A stretch of DNA of 40,483 nt from Bacillota bacterium (GTDB lineage Bacteria; Bacillota; Clostridia; Peptostreptococcales; Anaerovoracaceae), in assembly GCA_023415235.1 (NCBI GenBank), contig JAEZLP010000061.1, forward strand, positions 1 to 40,483, written 5' to 3'. The position numbers and the translations under genes are program-made. Shown piece after piece: positions 7,573 to 16,138 of the stretch (its first letter is position 1; every line of letters begins with the position of its first letter). Below the pieces are notes generated by a model. The model had not been told where the DNA came from. It ran no database searches and saw nothing but the letters and a program-made list of their open reading frames with translations.

Positions 7573-7601
7573 ATAATATGAAGGTCCGCACATTTTTGCA
7601 A
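7573..7601 (-). promoter_or_regulatory. Promoter of the 6937-7542 gene
   Basis: On the minus strand TTGCAA (7596-7601) and TATTAT (7573-7578) are 17 bases apart. The predicted start near 7566 lies inside the longer open frame, which argues that the upstream codons are not translated. Confidence 0.6.
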
Positions 7602-7620
7602 CTACAGGCAAGCTATCCCG

Positions 7621-7682
7621 TGGGAAATTAAAAAAGAGCCGCGCCCGGGTGTGGGAAATTAAAAAAGAGCCGCGCCAGGGTG
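7621..7682. repeat. Two tandem 31-bp units
   Basis: The unit beginning TGGGAAATTAAAAAAGAGCC occurs at 7621-7651 and again at 7652-7682 with one substitution (CCCGGG against CCAGGG). On the minus strand each unit is a terminator 3' arm plus T tract, so the duplication copied the end of the ilv terminator. Confidence 0.9.
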
Positions 7683-7757
7683 TGATCAAGGAAAGCGTCC
7701 GAGCCAACAGGATACTGTCAGCGAGCGATTTCCAAGAGCACACCCTTGGCAGGCTCT
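7660..7757 (-). terminator. Large stem-loop terminator of the ilv operon
   Basis: On the minus strand AGAGCCTGCCAAGGGTGTG (7757-7739) pairs, with a few mismatches, with CACACCCTGGCGCGGCTCT (7684-7666), followed by TTTTTTAATTT. The 54-base loop can itself fold, for example ACAG-TATC-CTGT and GGAAA with TTTCC. It begins about 20 bases after the last ilv stop codon. The second 31-bp unit downstream repeats the 3' arm and T tract. Confidence 0.75.
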
Positions 7758-7776
7758 AATCATTTTTAATTTCCCT

Positions 7777-8262
7777 TTATACAATCTCCGCGCCCTTCTG
7801 CAGCGCGATCGTTCCGGTTCTTGCCACCTCGACGATATTGTAATGGGACAGCAGTTCGATGAGGAGATCGATCTTCTCAGGTTTATCACTCATTTCTACC
7901 GTCAGGGTCGTATGGGAAATATCGACGATTTCTCCCTGCATGATCTTAACGATATCGATGATTTCGCCCCTCTGGGCTACCGACATCCTCACCTTGATCA
8001 AAACGAGCTCACGCCTGGTGATTTCATCATGATTCAGCTTTCTTACCTTGATGACGTCAATCTGCTTGTTCAGCTGTTTGGTTACCTGTTCAGCGATATA
8101 ATCGTCCCCATCAACCAGGAGAGTGATTCTTGATATATTCTTGTCCTCCGTGGTTCCCACGGCCAGGCTTTCAATATTGAAGCCTCTTCTGGCGAACAAG
8201 CCGGAAATTCTGGATAGGACACCGGCTTTGTTTTCAACCAATACGGAAATTGTATGCTTCAT
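7777..8262 (-). CDS. ilvN: Acetolactate synthase small subunit, second copy
   Basis: The regulatory subunit of acetolactate synthase, which binds valine and sets feedback inhibition of branched-chain amino acid synthesis. The 161 residues have an N-terminal ACT domain (VENKAGVLSRISGLFARRG with NIESL, keeping the Asn, Gly and Asn used for valine binding) and the C-terminal small-subunit domain (TRRELVLIKVRM to EVARTGTIALQKG). It is closer in length and C-terminal sequence to canonical IlvH than the copy next to ilvB. It starts 4 bases after the stop of that copy, behind GAGGTAGGG, and is the last gene of the operon before the terminator. Confidence 0.93.
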   Translation of the reverse strand: MKHTISVLVENKAGVLSRISGLFARRGFNIESLAVGTTEDKNISRITLLVDGDDYIAEQVTKQLNKQIDVIKVRKLNHDEITRRELVLIKVRMSVAQRGEIIDIVKIMQGEIVDISHTTLTVEMSDKPEKIDLLIELLSHYNIVEVARTGTIALQKGAEIV

Positions 8263-8266
8263 ATCC

Positions 8267-8737
8267 CTACCTCTTCATTGCGACTACGCCGGTTTTCACC
8301 AGTTCGATGATTCCATAAGGCTTAAAGATCTCGATCATTTCGGAGATTCTTTCCTCGGAGTCGAGGGCTTCTAAAATAAGGTATTCCTTGCTCATTTCGA
8401 TGACTCTGGCGTTGCACGCATTGGCGACGACGATGATGCCCACGCGGTCGTTGATGTCGGCCTTCACCTTTATGAAGAGCAGCACCTTGCTGATCATGCT
8501 CTCCTGCTGTATGTCTTCAATGGATATGATATCCTCCAGTTTTTCAAGCTGGCTGATCACCTGAGCTATGACGATATCGTCGCCCTGGACCACAATGGTC
8601 AGCCGGGAGAACCGTTCATCCTCTGTTGAGCTTCCGATAAAGGAATCGATATTGTAGCCCCGTCTGCGGAACAGCCCCGATACCCTGCTGGTTACGCCGG
8701 GTTGATTTTTAACAAGTGCGGATAAAACATGCTTCAT
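8267..8737 (-). CDS. ilvN: Acetolactate synthase small subunit, first copy
   Basis: A 156-residue ACT-domain regulatory subunit. The ACT signature is VKNQPGVTSRVSGLFRRRG followed by YNIDSF, and the C-terminal domain runs from SKVLLFIKVKADI to IELVKTGVVAMKR. I chose the ATG at 8737, behind GGAGG at ideal spacing; the longer frame to 8779 would overlap the end of ilvB. It follows ilvB by 16 bases and precedes a second small subunit. With one large subunit and two small ones, the holoenzyme could be mixed, or the two copies may respond to different amino acids. Confidence 0.92.
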   Translation of the reverse strand: MKHVLSALVKNQPGVTSRVSGLFRRRGYNIDSFIGSSTEDERFSRLTIVVQGDDIVIAQVISQLEKLEDIISIEDIQQESMISKVLLFIKVKADINDRVGIIVVANACNARVIEMSKEYLILEALDSEERISEMIEIFKPYGIIELVKTGVVAMKR

Positions 8738-8753
8738 AATTCCGTCCTCCAAT

Positions 8754-10370
8754 CTACAGTGATGATTCATTCTCATCAACGATGCATTCCAGTAAATAGG
8801 GACCCTTGCAGCGGATCAGCTCTGCGACGGCCTTTTCGGCAGCCTCCATGTTGTCGACGCTGTGGCTCGGAATGCCGTAAGCCCTGGCTATGGAGACCAG
8901 GTCGGGGCTTCCCGACAGATCAACGGCCATCTCGTTATTTTTATAGGACTTTTTCTGTATTTCTTTGACCAGTCCCAGTTTATTGTTCTTCATCACGACG
9001 ATTTTCACGTCCACGTTGTTCTGACAGATGGTGGCCAGTTCCATCATGGACATCTGAAAGGAACCATCTCCGCATACGGCAACCACCGTTTTCTCCGGAT
9101 CGGCAAGCTTTGCTCCAATGGCCGCAGGTATGGAATAGCCCATGGTGCCCATACCGCCGGAGGTTAAAAATCTTCCACTACGGACCTCGCAGTTTGCTGC
9201 GGACCAGATCTGGTTCTGACCCACATCCGCGCAGTAAATATGGTCCTCGGGCAGTGATTTTGAGAGCAGGTTTACAAAAGCTTTGGGATTGATCCCGAAA
9301 TTTCTCGGAGCATAATCCAGCTTCAGCGCCTCTTTTTTCGATTGGAGCAAATCGGGCCAGTCGTTGGATTTTCTTGCAGGATCTGTATCCAGGATCTGAT
9401 TCAAGATCTCCTTCGCGTCCCCCACTACTGGTACAAATGTACTGAGATTCTTTCCGATTTCAGCGGGATCGATATCGATATGGACGATTTTCGTATTCTG
9501 GCTGACATTGGCCGGCAGCAGCACCGCGCGGTCTGAGACCCTTGCCCCAATAATAATCAGCAAATCGGAATCGGAGATCGCCTGATTGGCTACGGATTTT
9601 CCGTGCATGCCCAGCATTCCCATATACAACGGATGGGCTGTAGGAATGGCGCCGATCCCCATCATGGTGGAGACCACCGGAATATTCAAGGTTTCAATAA
9701 ACCGTTTCAGTTCGGCTTGGCCGTCGGCGGCAAAAATACCTCCGCCTGCGCAAACCACAGGCCGTTCGGAATTGTTTATAGCCTTGGCTACCCGTTTGAT
9801 CTGCCCCGTATGTCCTTTTATCGTGGGTTTATACCCGCGAAGATCCACAGGTCCGGGGAAGGAAAAATCAAATTTTTGCAGCTGAACGTTGACCGGGATA
9901 TCGATAAGAACCGGTCCGGGCCTGCCTGTGGACGCGATATGGAAGGCTTCCTTGATGATCCTGGGAAGCTCCGCCGGATCTTTCACCAGATAACTGTACT
10001 TGGTGAAAGGCTCCGCCGCGCCGGTAATATCCGCCTCCTGAAAAACGTCTCTTCCCAGCAGCTCACTGGAAACCTGGCCGGTGATGGCAACGAGTGGAAC
10101 GCTGTCCATGTATGCGGTTGCCAGCGCGGTAATCAGGTTTGTCGCGCCGGGGCCGGAGGTGGTCATGCAGACTCCCGGTCTTTTTTTAATCCGGGCGTAG
10201 CCGCTGGCTTCGTGGCCGGCGTGCTGCTCATGTCTGACCAGAATATGTTTGATATTTGATTTTGAAAGTTTATCATAAAGAGGCGCAATGGTTGCTCCGG
10301 GATAGCCGAATATGATCTCTACTCCTTCGCTTTCCAAACACCTTACAATGGCTTCTGCTCCTGTAATCAT
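8754..10370 (-). CDS. ilvB: Acetolactate synthase large (catalytic) subunit
   Basis: A thiamine-diphosphate enzyme that condenses two pyruvates to 2-acetolactate (valine/leucine) or pyruvate with 2-oxobutyrate (isoleucine). The 538 residues show the three TPP-enzyme domains: the Glu-containing ILVRHEQHAGHEASGYAR (about 41-58), the central domain with GIGAIPTAHPLYMGMLGMHG, and the TPP/Mg site GDGSFQMSMMELATICQNN. The length is near the usual 550-590. It lies 55 bases downstream of ilvE and is followed closely by both small subunits, so precursor formation and final transamination share one operon. ilvC, ilvD and leu genes are not in this window. Confidence 0.95.
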   Translation of the reverse strand: MITGAEAIVRCLESEGVEIIFGYPGATIAPLYDKLSKSNIKHILVRHEQHAGHEASGYARIKKRPGVCMTTSGPGATNLITALATAYMDSVPLVAITGQVSSELLGRDVFQEADITGAAEPFTKYSYLVKDPAELPRIIKEAFHIASTGRPGPVLIDIPVNVQLQKFDFSFPGPVDLRGYKPTIKGHTGQIKRVAKAINNSERPVVCAGGGIFAADGQAELKRFIETLNIPVVSTMMGIGAIPTAHPLYMGMLGMHGKSVANQAISDSDLLIIIGARVSDRAVLLPANVSQNTKIVHIDIDPAEIGKNLSTFVPVVGDAKEILNQILDTDPARKSNDWPDLLQSKKEALKLDYAPRNFGINPKAFVNLLSKSLPEDHIYCADVGQNQIWSAANCEVRSGRFLTSGGMGTMGYSIPAAIGAKLADPEKTVVAVCGDGSFQMSMMELATICQNNVDVKIVVMKNNKLGLVKEIQKKSYKNNEMAVDLSGSPDLVSIARAYGIPSHSVDNMEAAEKAVAELIRCKGPYLLECIVDENESSL

Positions 10371-10425
10371 AGCGTTGTCTCCTATTTCCCTGCTATCCGG
10401 TGACTGAGGAACGGTTCGCCTCGTT

Positions 10426-11505
10426 TCAAGACTGAGGCGTTACCTCGACAGTCCAACCGAATTTATCTTCCACTTTCCCCAATTGGATTCCGGACAGTGT
10501 ATCATATAGCTTTTGGGAAAGATCGCCGATTTTGTTTTCATTGATAACAATGTTTTTATTCTTCCAGCCAAGTTCTCCCACGGGAGATATCACCGCTGCC
10601 GTACCAGAAGCAAAGACTTCCTTCAGCTGGCCCTCTTCATGGGCTTTGAATATGTCTTCCACCGTGATTCTGCGCTCCGAAACCTTGACGCCCCAATCCT
10701 TCAGAAGGTGGATGACGGAATCCCTTGTGATTCCGGGAAGTATGGTCCCCTCCAGGGGTGCTGTGATGACTTCGTCGCCGATGACAAAGAAGGCGTTGGA
10801 GGTTCCGATTTCCTCCACATATTTTCGTTCCTTGCCGTCCAGCCAGAGAACCTGGGAATATCCCATATTATGGGCCTTTTCCTGAGATTTGAGACTGGCG
10901 GCGTAATTTCCGCCGATCTTGCTGTAACCAGTGCCTCCCATAGCGGCCCTTACATATTCGTCTTCCACAAAAATTCTGGTTGGGGTCAGTCCGCCTTTAT
11001 AGTAGGCTCCTACCGGGCACAGAATCACCATAAATAGATATTCCTTCGACGCACGGACGCCCAGGAAAGGTTCTGTTGCGATGATAAACGGCCTGATGTA
11101 AAGAGACGTGCCTTCCTTTTCGGGAATCCAGTCGGAGTCCACGCTCACCACCGCTTTGACGGCTTCAACAAAGAGCTCCTCGTCCAGCGCTGGAATACAA
11201 ATTCTGTCGTTGGTCCTGGTAGTTCTTTTGGCGTTCATATCCGGACGAAAAAGAAAGACCTTTCCCTCCTTTGTCTTGTAAGCCTTCAAGCCCTCGAACA
11301 TTTCCTGCGCATAATGTAAAACCGCTGCGGCGGGCTCCAGTGTAATCGGTGCGTAGGGTACGATCCTTCCGTCGTGCCAGCCCTTTTCCTCCGTATAGTT
11401 CATGACAAACATGTGGTCTGTAAATACGGTTCCGAACTCTAGTGTATCGGGATTCGGCTTCTGCTTCGGATTTAATGTCTTGGTTACTTTAAATTCATAC
11501 TTCAT
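10426..11505 (-). CDS. ilvE: Branched-chain amino acid aminotransferase
   Basis: A PLP enzyme that interconverts valine, leucine and isoleucine with their 2-oxoacids using glutamate. The roughly 359-residue length and motifs fit the longer BCAT class: HYAQEMFEGLKAYK, RPFIIATEPFLGVR, the PLP-lysine region YSKIGGNYAAS, LWLDGKERKYVEEIGTSN and GTILPGITRDSVI. I prefer the ATG at 11505; a GTG three codons upstream (11514) is also possible. It is the first ilv gene, 57 bases after pncB, and no T-box or attenuator was recognised in that gap. The enzyme also opens the catabolic route that supplies 2-oxoacids to the VOR operon nearby. Confidence 0.93.
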   Translation of the reverse strand: MKYEFKVTKTLNPKQKPNPDTLEFGTVFTDHMFVMNYTEEKGWHDGRIVPYAPITLEPAAAVLHYAQEMFEGLKAYKTKEGKVFLFRPDMNAKRTTRTNDRICIPALDEELFVEAVKAVVSVDSDWIPEKEGTSLYIRPFIIATEPFLGVRASKEYLFMVILCPVGAYYKGGLTPTRIFVEDEYVRAAMGGTGYSKIGGNYAASLKSQEKAHNMGYSQVLWLDGKERKYVEEIGTSNAFFVIGDEVITAPLEGTILPGITRDSVIHLLKDWGVKVSERRITVEDIFKAHEEGQLKEVFASGTAAVISPVGELGWKNKNIVINENKIGDLSQKLYDTLSGIQLGKVEDKFGWTVEVTPQS

Positions 11506-11571
11506 TATGATCACCCAACCTTTTCTATCTTTCCGGATTGATTTCCGGCTTAAAAAATATTAACTTTTTAA

Positions 11572-13002
11572 TTACTCCTGATATTCTTCGATCAGCTTCT
11601 GCTTCAGCTCCCAGAGCTCCTTCGACAGGTCCACGTAAAATTCATGGGGATTTTCAAACCGGAGGATCTCTTCCCAGAGAGTGTCGATCTGGGCTTTGCA
11701 GTAGTCCCTGATCTCATCGATATCGGGAGACTGATATACACATTTTCCTTTATCAAAGATCTGCACCCGCAGATTTCTCGCATAGAAATTGGAAATCTTC
11801 TTTCGTTTCCATGTGATCTGCGGATCAAAAATCTCATAATCGCTTCCTTCCGGTATCTTCTCATGATCCAGGGTGATGACGTCCGCCACCGCCTTGTTGG
11901 TGTCCTTGTCAAAGAGACGATACACCGTCTTGAAACCGGGGTTGGTTATCTTTTCCACGTTTTCGCTGATTTTCATCTTCGGAATCAGGACGCCGTCCTT
12001 CTCAAGGGCAGCCAGTTTATAGACTCCGCCGAACACGGGCTCGGATTTTGAAGTGATCAGACGCTCGCCGACTCCAAAGGTGTCTATTTTTGCGCCCTGG
12101 CCGATGACATCTCGAATGATGTATTCATCCAGGGAATTGGAAACCACGATGGTGCAGTCCTGAAGTCCTGCCTTGTCCAGCATGACTCTCGCCTTTTTTG
12201 TCAGATATGTCACGTCGCCGCTGTCGATGCGGATGCCCATCTTCTTCGGCTTCATTTCATGAAAAACCTTAATGGCAGCCGGTATGCCGGATTTGAGCAC
12301 GTTGTAGGTGTCAACCAGCAGCACGCAGTTTTCGGGGTAGATCTTTGCATATTCCTTGAAGGCCTCATACTCGCTTGGGAACATCTGCACCCAGCTGTGA
12401 GCCATGGTTCCCAGGGCGGGAACCTTGAAATCCCTTTCCGCCAACGCACAGGCAGTTCCGATGCATCCGCCGATGTATGCGGCTCTGGCCCCATGGACCG
12501 CGCCGGAGCCGCCGTGGGCCCTTCTGGTTCCAAACTCCATGACGCCCCGTCCCTGTGCGGCTCTCACGATCCGGTTTGCTTTCGTGGCAATCAGGCTTTG
12601 ATGATTGATCGTCAGCAGCATGATTGTTTCTATGAATTGGGCCTGTATCACAGGCCCTCGGACCGTAACCAGCGGTTCTCCCGGGAAGACGGGGGTCCCT
12701 TCCGGAACCGCCCAGACATCACACTCAAATTTAAAATTCCGGAGATAATCCAAAAATCCTTCGCTGAATATCCCCTTTCCTCTTAAATAGTCTATGTCTC
12801 TTTCGTCGAACTGCAAGTTCTTCAGATAGCCGATCATTTGCTCCAGACCTGCCATAATGGCAAATCCGCCTTCATCGGGTATCTTTCTGAAAAACATATC
12901 GAAATACGCGACATCGTCAGCCATTCCGGTCTCGAAGTACCCATTGGCCATGGTTAATTCATAAAAATCCGTCAGCAGGGTGGTGTTAATCTGATCAATC
13001 AT
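11572..13002 (-). CDS. pncB: Nicotinate phosphoribosyltransferase
   Basis: It makes nicotinate mononucleotide from nicotinate and PRPP, with ATP stimulation, in NAD salvage. The 476-residue length matches the Gram-positive form. Motifs include LLTDFYELTMANGYF at the N-terminus, EFGTRRAHGGSGAVHGARAA, TMAHSWVQMF with the histidine that is phosphorylated in the family, and the RIDSGDVTYLTKKA phosphate-binding segment. The start ATG overlaps the end of the upstream transporter gene by 8 bases, so the two are translationally coupled. The transporter could import a precursor, but that is inference. Confidence 0.95.
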   Translation of the reverse strand: MIDQINTTLLTDFYELTMANGYFETGMADDVAYFDMFFRKIPDEGGFAIMAGLEQMIGYLKNLQFDERDIDYLRGKGIFSEGFLDYLRNFKFECDVWAVPEGTPVFPGEPLVTVRGPVIQAQFIETIMLLTINHQSLIATKANRIVRAAQGRGVMEFGTRRAHGGSGAVHGARAAYIGGCIGTACALAERDFKVPALGTMAHSWVQMFPSEYEAFKEYAKIYPENCVLLVDTYNVLKSGIPAAIKVFHEMKPKKMGIRIDSGDVTYLTKKARVMLDKAGLQDCTIVVSNSLDEYIIRDVIGQGAKIDTFGVGERLITSKSEPVFGGVYKLAALEKDGVLIPKMKISENVEKITNPGFKTVYRLFDKDTNKAVADVITLDHEKIPEGSDYEIFDPQITWKRKKISNFYARNLRVQIFDKGKCVYQSPDIDEIRDYCKAQIDTLWEEILRFENPHEFYVDLSKELWELKQKLIEEYQE

Positions 13003-13894
13003 GAGACAATTCCTCCAGTCGTCCTTTTTCCTTAATTACTATGTATCCTGCAGCGATTACAATCACGCCTCCCGCCATTTGTCCCAGCGATATGGTTTCC
13101 TTCAGGAACAGCCACCCGAACAGAGTCGTGGTCACAGGCAGGAAATTGGAAAATATCGCTGTTACCGTCGGTCCCAGTACATGCAGAGACCTGACAGAAA
13201 TCAAGAAGCCGAGTCCCGTGCTGACTATCCCCAGATAGAGGATTCCGGCCACCACGCCTGACGTAAACATTCCCTGCTCCGGCAGATGGCTCAATGCATA
13301 AGGCCAGGTCAGCAAAATCGAACAGGTAATCTGATTGAACGTCAGCGTCGCAGTCTCATATCTGTCATGCAGGGATGCGGTCAGAAAATTGTACAGGTTC
13401 CAACTGACCACGGCGCCAAAGGCGAATAAATACCCGATGATCCTGCCCTGGAACAGTATTTTGTAATCTACGCCGATTACCAGCACGATCCCCAATATAC
13501 CCAGGAGAATGCCGGCAACTATTTTTTTTGTTATTTTTCTTTTAAATATAGCCTTATCAATCAAGACTGATAAGGCAGGAACAAAGGCCAATACGATCGT
13601 GATCAGTGATACCGGAAGAAATTCCATAGCCGAATATTCCATATAAAAATATCCGATCTCGCCGAACATTGCGCAGAAAAGAAATAATGGAATATCCTTT
13701 TTCCGCACCAGACTCTTTCCTTCCATTTTTAATTTAATGATCAAAGCCACCCAGAAACCGATAAAATATTTGAAAAACACCAGAGTCAGCGGCTCCATAA
13801 TGTTCAGTGCCTGTTTTGCAAAGATATATTCCAACCCCCAGGCAAAGACCACGAAGGTCATGAGCAGGTACATATTTCTCTTTTGTGTTTCCAA
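12995..13894 (-). CDS. EamA-family (DMT) transporter
   Basis: A membrane protein of 299 residues with about ten hydrophobic segments in two EamA repeats, typical of drug/metabolite transporters. Family features include FAWGLEYIFAKQAL near the N-terminus, EYSAMEFLPVSLITIVLAFVPALSVL, and GPTVTAIFSNFLPVTTTLFGWLFLKE in the second repeat. The substrate cannot be predicted. The frame opens with TTG at 13894 behind GGTGAT; an in-frame ATG at 13873 behind AAAGAG is an alternative start. It overlaps pncB by 8 bases, suggesting a shared operon. An XRE regulator gene is divergent from it. Confidence 0.85.
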   Translation of the reverse strand: METQKRNMYLLMTFVVFAWGLEYIFAKQALNIMEPLTLVFFKYFIGFWVALIIKLKMEGKSLVRKKDIPLFLFCAMFGEIGYFYMEYSAMEFLPVSLITIVLAFVPALSVLIDKAIFKRKITKKIVAGILLGILGIVLVIGVDYKILFQGRIIGYLFAFGAVVSWNLYNFLTASLHDRYETATLTFNQITCSILLTWPYALSHLPEQGMFTSGVVAGILYLGIVSTGLGFLISVRSLHVLGPTVTAIFSNFLPVTTTLFGWLFLKETISLGQMAGGVIVIAAGYIVIKEKGRLEELSHD

Positions 13895-14040
13895 TCTATC
13901 ACCGCCGAATTGGGCTACTAATCCTTTCTGGATGCTAAATATTGCCTATTGAACTGATTAATATTGTATTTTATCACACTTTTCCACCATCGTAAAACCT
14001 TTTTTAAAATTGACGCTAATGTTTTTTCCTTGTTTTTTTC

Positions 14041-14069
14041 TTCAATTCCAGTTCCTTCTATGTTATGAT
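14041..14069 (+). promoter_or_regulatory. Promoter of the XRE regulator
   Basis: TTCAAT (14041-14046) and TATGAT (14064-14069) are 17 bases apart, and the predicted start near 14076 gives a 35-base leader ending in AGGAGGGG before the ATG. Confidence 0.55.
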
Positions 14070-14110
14070 CAATCTGTGTCAGGAATCTTAAGATCTGCAG
14101 GAGGGGAGTT

Positions 14111-14809
14111 ATGGGCGATCCGGTAATGGAACACGTAGGCAGCCGCATCCGGCTGTATCGAAAAAGCAGCGGTTTCAGTCTTTCTGAACTGGCAGAAAAG
14201 ATATGCAAGAGCAAGGCCAGCGTCTCAAAGTACGAGCAAGGCAAGGTGGCGGTTGATATCGTAACTTTGTTCGATATTGCAGCCGCCCTGAATATTACGC
14301 CTTTTCAGCTGTTCGACTATACGAGGACCCAAAAGTCTCAGCCTTCCGCGACGCCCTTCAGCAAGCTTGACACCATGCATCTTTATCATATGAGCGGCAA
14401 GAAGATCTATCATTCCCTGATGAAAACCTATTCGGACGAAGCGGACGGACAGATCCGCGCCACTCTGTTTTATAAAATCAAGGATACAGCGGAGCACGGC
14501 AACTGTTCCTGCATCTACCACGGGAATATGCACAGCCATGAATTTCTATTGAGCTTTACCCTTCGGAACTATCACAACGCCGCGGAAAATATCCTGATGA
14601 ACTTTTCCATCCCTATGCGCAATACCGCCATTCTGACCGGTATGGTCTGCGGGATCAGCGCCAACAGCTATATGCCCGTCGCCCACAAAATACTTCTTTC
14701 GAAGGAGGAGCTTCCCTGCAACGAAGCATTGGAAGCTCAGCTGACGATTCCCCAGGAGAGCTTCAAGGAAATGAAGCGGAATAACACGCTGTTTATTCCG
14801 CTTGAATGA
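14111..14809 (+). CDS. XRE-family transcriptional regulator
   Basis: A 232-residue protein with an N-terminal helix-turn-helix of the XRE/Cro type (about 10-65: IRLYRKSSGFSLSELAEKI, SKASVSKYEQGK, LFDIAAALNITPFQLFDY). The remaining 160 residues have no motif I recognise; they are mixed alpha/beta with YHNAAENILMNFSIP and a late MVCGISANSYMP, possibly a sensor or dimerisation domain. The start follows AGGAGGGGAG, which favours the first ATG. It is divergent from the transporter-pncB pair and convergent with the VOR operon, so either may be a target. Confidence 0.85.
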   Translation: MGDPVMEHVGSRIRLYRKSSGFSLSELAEKICKSKASVSKYEQGKVAVDIVTLFDIAAALNITPFQLFDYTRTQKSQPSATPFSKLDTMHLYHMSGKKIYHSLMKTYSDEADGQIRATLFYKIKDTAEHGNCSCIYHGNMHSHEFLLSFTLRNYHNAAENILMNFSIPMRNTAILTGMVCGISANSYMPVAHKILLSKEELPCNEALEAQLTIPQESFKEMKRNNTLFIPLE

Positions 14810-14838
14810 GCGATATGAAGATACATAAAATTGTTTGA

Positions 14839-15375
14839 TTATTGTTTTCTGCCCAGTTCTACCGCACGAAGGTTTTCGGAAATCAAGTGCTCCCGACTGG
14901 GCGGAACGATCTTTCTGATTGCTTTTTCAACCGATTCGAAGGAAACGATTTCTGTTTTCGCAAGCATGCTCCCAAGCATAATCATGTTCGCAATTCCTTC
15001 CAATTTCTCATCCCGGGAAATCCTTGCCGCCGGTATGCCGTAGAACTGGATATCGCTTCTGCCGCCGGCTGCGCATTCCACAAGGCTGGAATCCAGGAAT
15101 ACCTTGCCTCCCGGCGCAACGGTATGAACAAACTTGTCATAGGACGGCCCGTTCATGACCACCAGCACATCCGGTTCAAGGACCAGCGGAGAGCCTATGG
15201 GTTCATCGGAAATGCATACACCGCAATTTGCGGTGCCGCCTCTCATCTCGGGTCCGTATGATGGAAGCCAGCTCACCTCCTTATTTTCGATCAATCCCGC
15301 GTATGCCATGATCTTTCCGGAGAATAAAATTCCCTGGCCTCCGAATCCGGCGAAGAGAATACTACAAGCGGCCAT
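14839..15375 (-). CDS. 2-oxoacid:ferredoxin oxidoreductase, gamma subunit
   Basis: The gamma subunit of a four-subunit, ferredoxin-linked 2-oxoacid oxidoreductase. The 178 residues start with SILFAGFGGQGILFSGKIMA, the glycine-rich signature of this subunit, followed by EVSWLPSYGPEMRGGTANC and a C-terminal SRDEKLEGIANMIMLGSML. I chose the ATG at 15375 behind AAAGGAGGGG; the longer frame runs into the beta subunit. It overlaps the beta gene by 14 bases and is the last gene of the operon. Neighbouring ptb and buk point to branched-chain 2-oxoacids as substrate. Confidence 0.9.
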   Translation of the reverse strand: MAACSILFAGFGGQGILFSGKIMAYAGLIENKEVSWLPSYGPEMRGGTANCGVCISDEPIGSPLVLEPDVLVVMNGPSYDKFVHTVAPGGKVFLDSSLVECAAGGRSDIQFYGIPAARISRDEKLEGIANMIMLGSMLAKTEIVSFESVEKAIRKIVPPSREHLISENLRAVELGRKQ

Positions 15376-16138
15376 TTTCGCACCCCTCCTTTGCTCCTTC
15401 TGATGCGGTATCCTTATAACATCCAAGGGGGTAATAGGGAATAAAGTTTTCCCGCATCCATTCAAGCGCCTTGACCGGGCTAAGCCCCAGATTCGTGGGA
15501 CAGCTTGAAAGCACCTCTACGATGGAGAAGCCCCTTTGATTGATTTGATTTTCAAAGGCTTTTTTTATTGCCTTTTTCGCTTTACGGATATTGGGCACGC
15601 TGTCCGCGGAAACACGCTCGGCGTAAGTGACGCCGTCCAGCGTGGCAAGCATCTCGCATACCCTGATCGGATACCCTGCAGAGTTGATATCCCGTCCGTA
15701 GGGAGTTGTCTGGGTGACCTGTTCCGGCAGAGTGGTAGGCGCCATTTGGCCTCCCGTCATGCCGTATACGGAATTGTTCACGAAAATAATCGTGATATTC
15801 TCTCCCCTGGCCGCTGCATGGACTGTCTCGGCCGTACCGATTGCCGCAAGGTCCCCGTCTCCCTGATAGGTGAACACAATCCTATCCGGCCGGGCCCGCT
15901 TCACTCCCGTAGCAATTGCCGGAGCTCTGCCGTGGGGAGCCTGAATCATGTCTACATTAAAATAGTTGTATGCGAACACGGCACACCCTACCGGTGCAAT
16001 TCCTATCGTCTTTCCCAAAATGTCCAGCTCGGTCATGCATTCGGCGACCAACTTGTGAATGATTCCGTGGGAACAGCCGGGACAATAGTGAAGCGCTGCG
16101 TCGGTAAGTCCTTTCGACTTTTCATATACAACCTTCAT
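15362..16138 (-). CDS. 2-oxoacid:ferredoxin oxidoreductase, beta (TPP) subunit
   Basis: The thiamine-diphosphate-binding beta subunit. The 258 residues contain HYCPGCSHGIIHKLVAE at the N-terminus, GIAPVGCAVFAY, and the TPP/Mg motif GDGDLAAIGTAETVHAAARG followed by FVNNSVYGMTGGQ. I chose the ATG at 16138 behind GAGGGGAGGG; the upstream codons lie inside the alpha gene. It overlaps the alpha stop (ATGA-type) and the gamma start, giving a tightly coupled cluster. In this family the subunit decarboxylates the 2-oxoacid and passes electrons to ferredoxin. The exact substrate is inferred from ptb/buk. Confidence 0.92.
   Translation of the reverse strand: MKVVYEKSKGLTDAALHYCPGCSHGIIHKLVAECMTELDILGKTIGIAPVGCAVFAYNYFNVDMIQAPHGRAPAIATGVKRARPDRIVFTYQGDGDLAAIGTAETVHAAARGENITIIFVNNSVYGMTGGQMAPTTLPEQVTQTTPYGRDINSAGYPIRVCEMLATLDGVTYAERVSADSVPNIRKAKKAIKKAFENQINQRGFSIVEVLSSCPTNLGLSPVKALEWMRENFIPYYPLGCYKDTASEGAKEGCENGRL

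Noticed and set aside
7543..7743. Upstream extension of the 6937-7542 gene to 268 codons
   Set aside because: The extra codons run through the ilv terminator, the 31-bp tandem repeat and a well-spaced promoter, and the downstream ATG has a better ribosome binding site.
11506..11571. T-box or leader attenuator before ilvE
   Set aside because: The gap is only about 60 bases, with no T-box sequence or leader peptide; the CCGG repeats there form too weak a hairpin.
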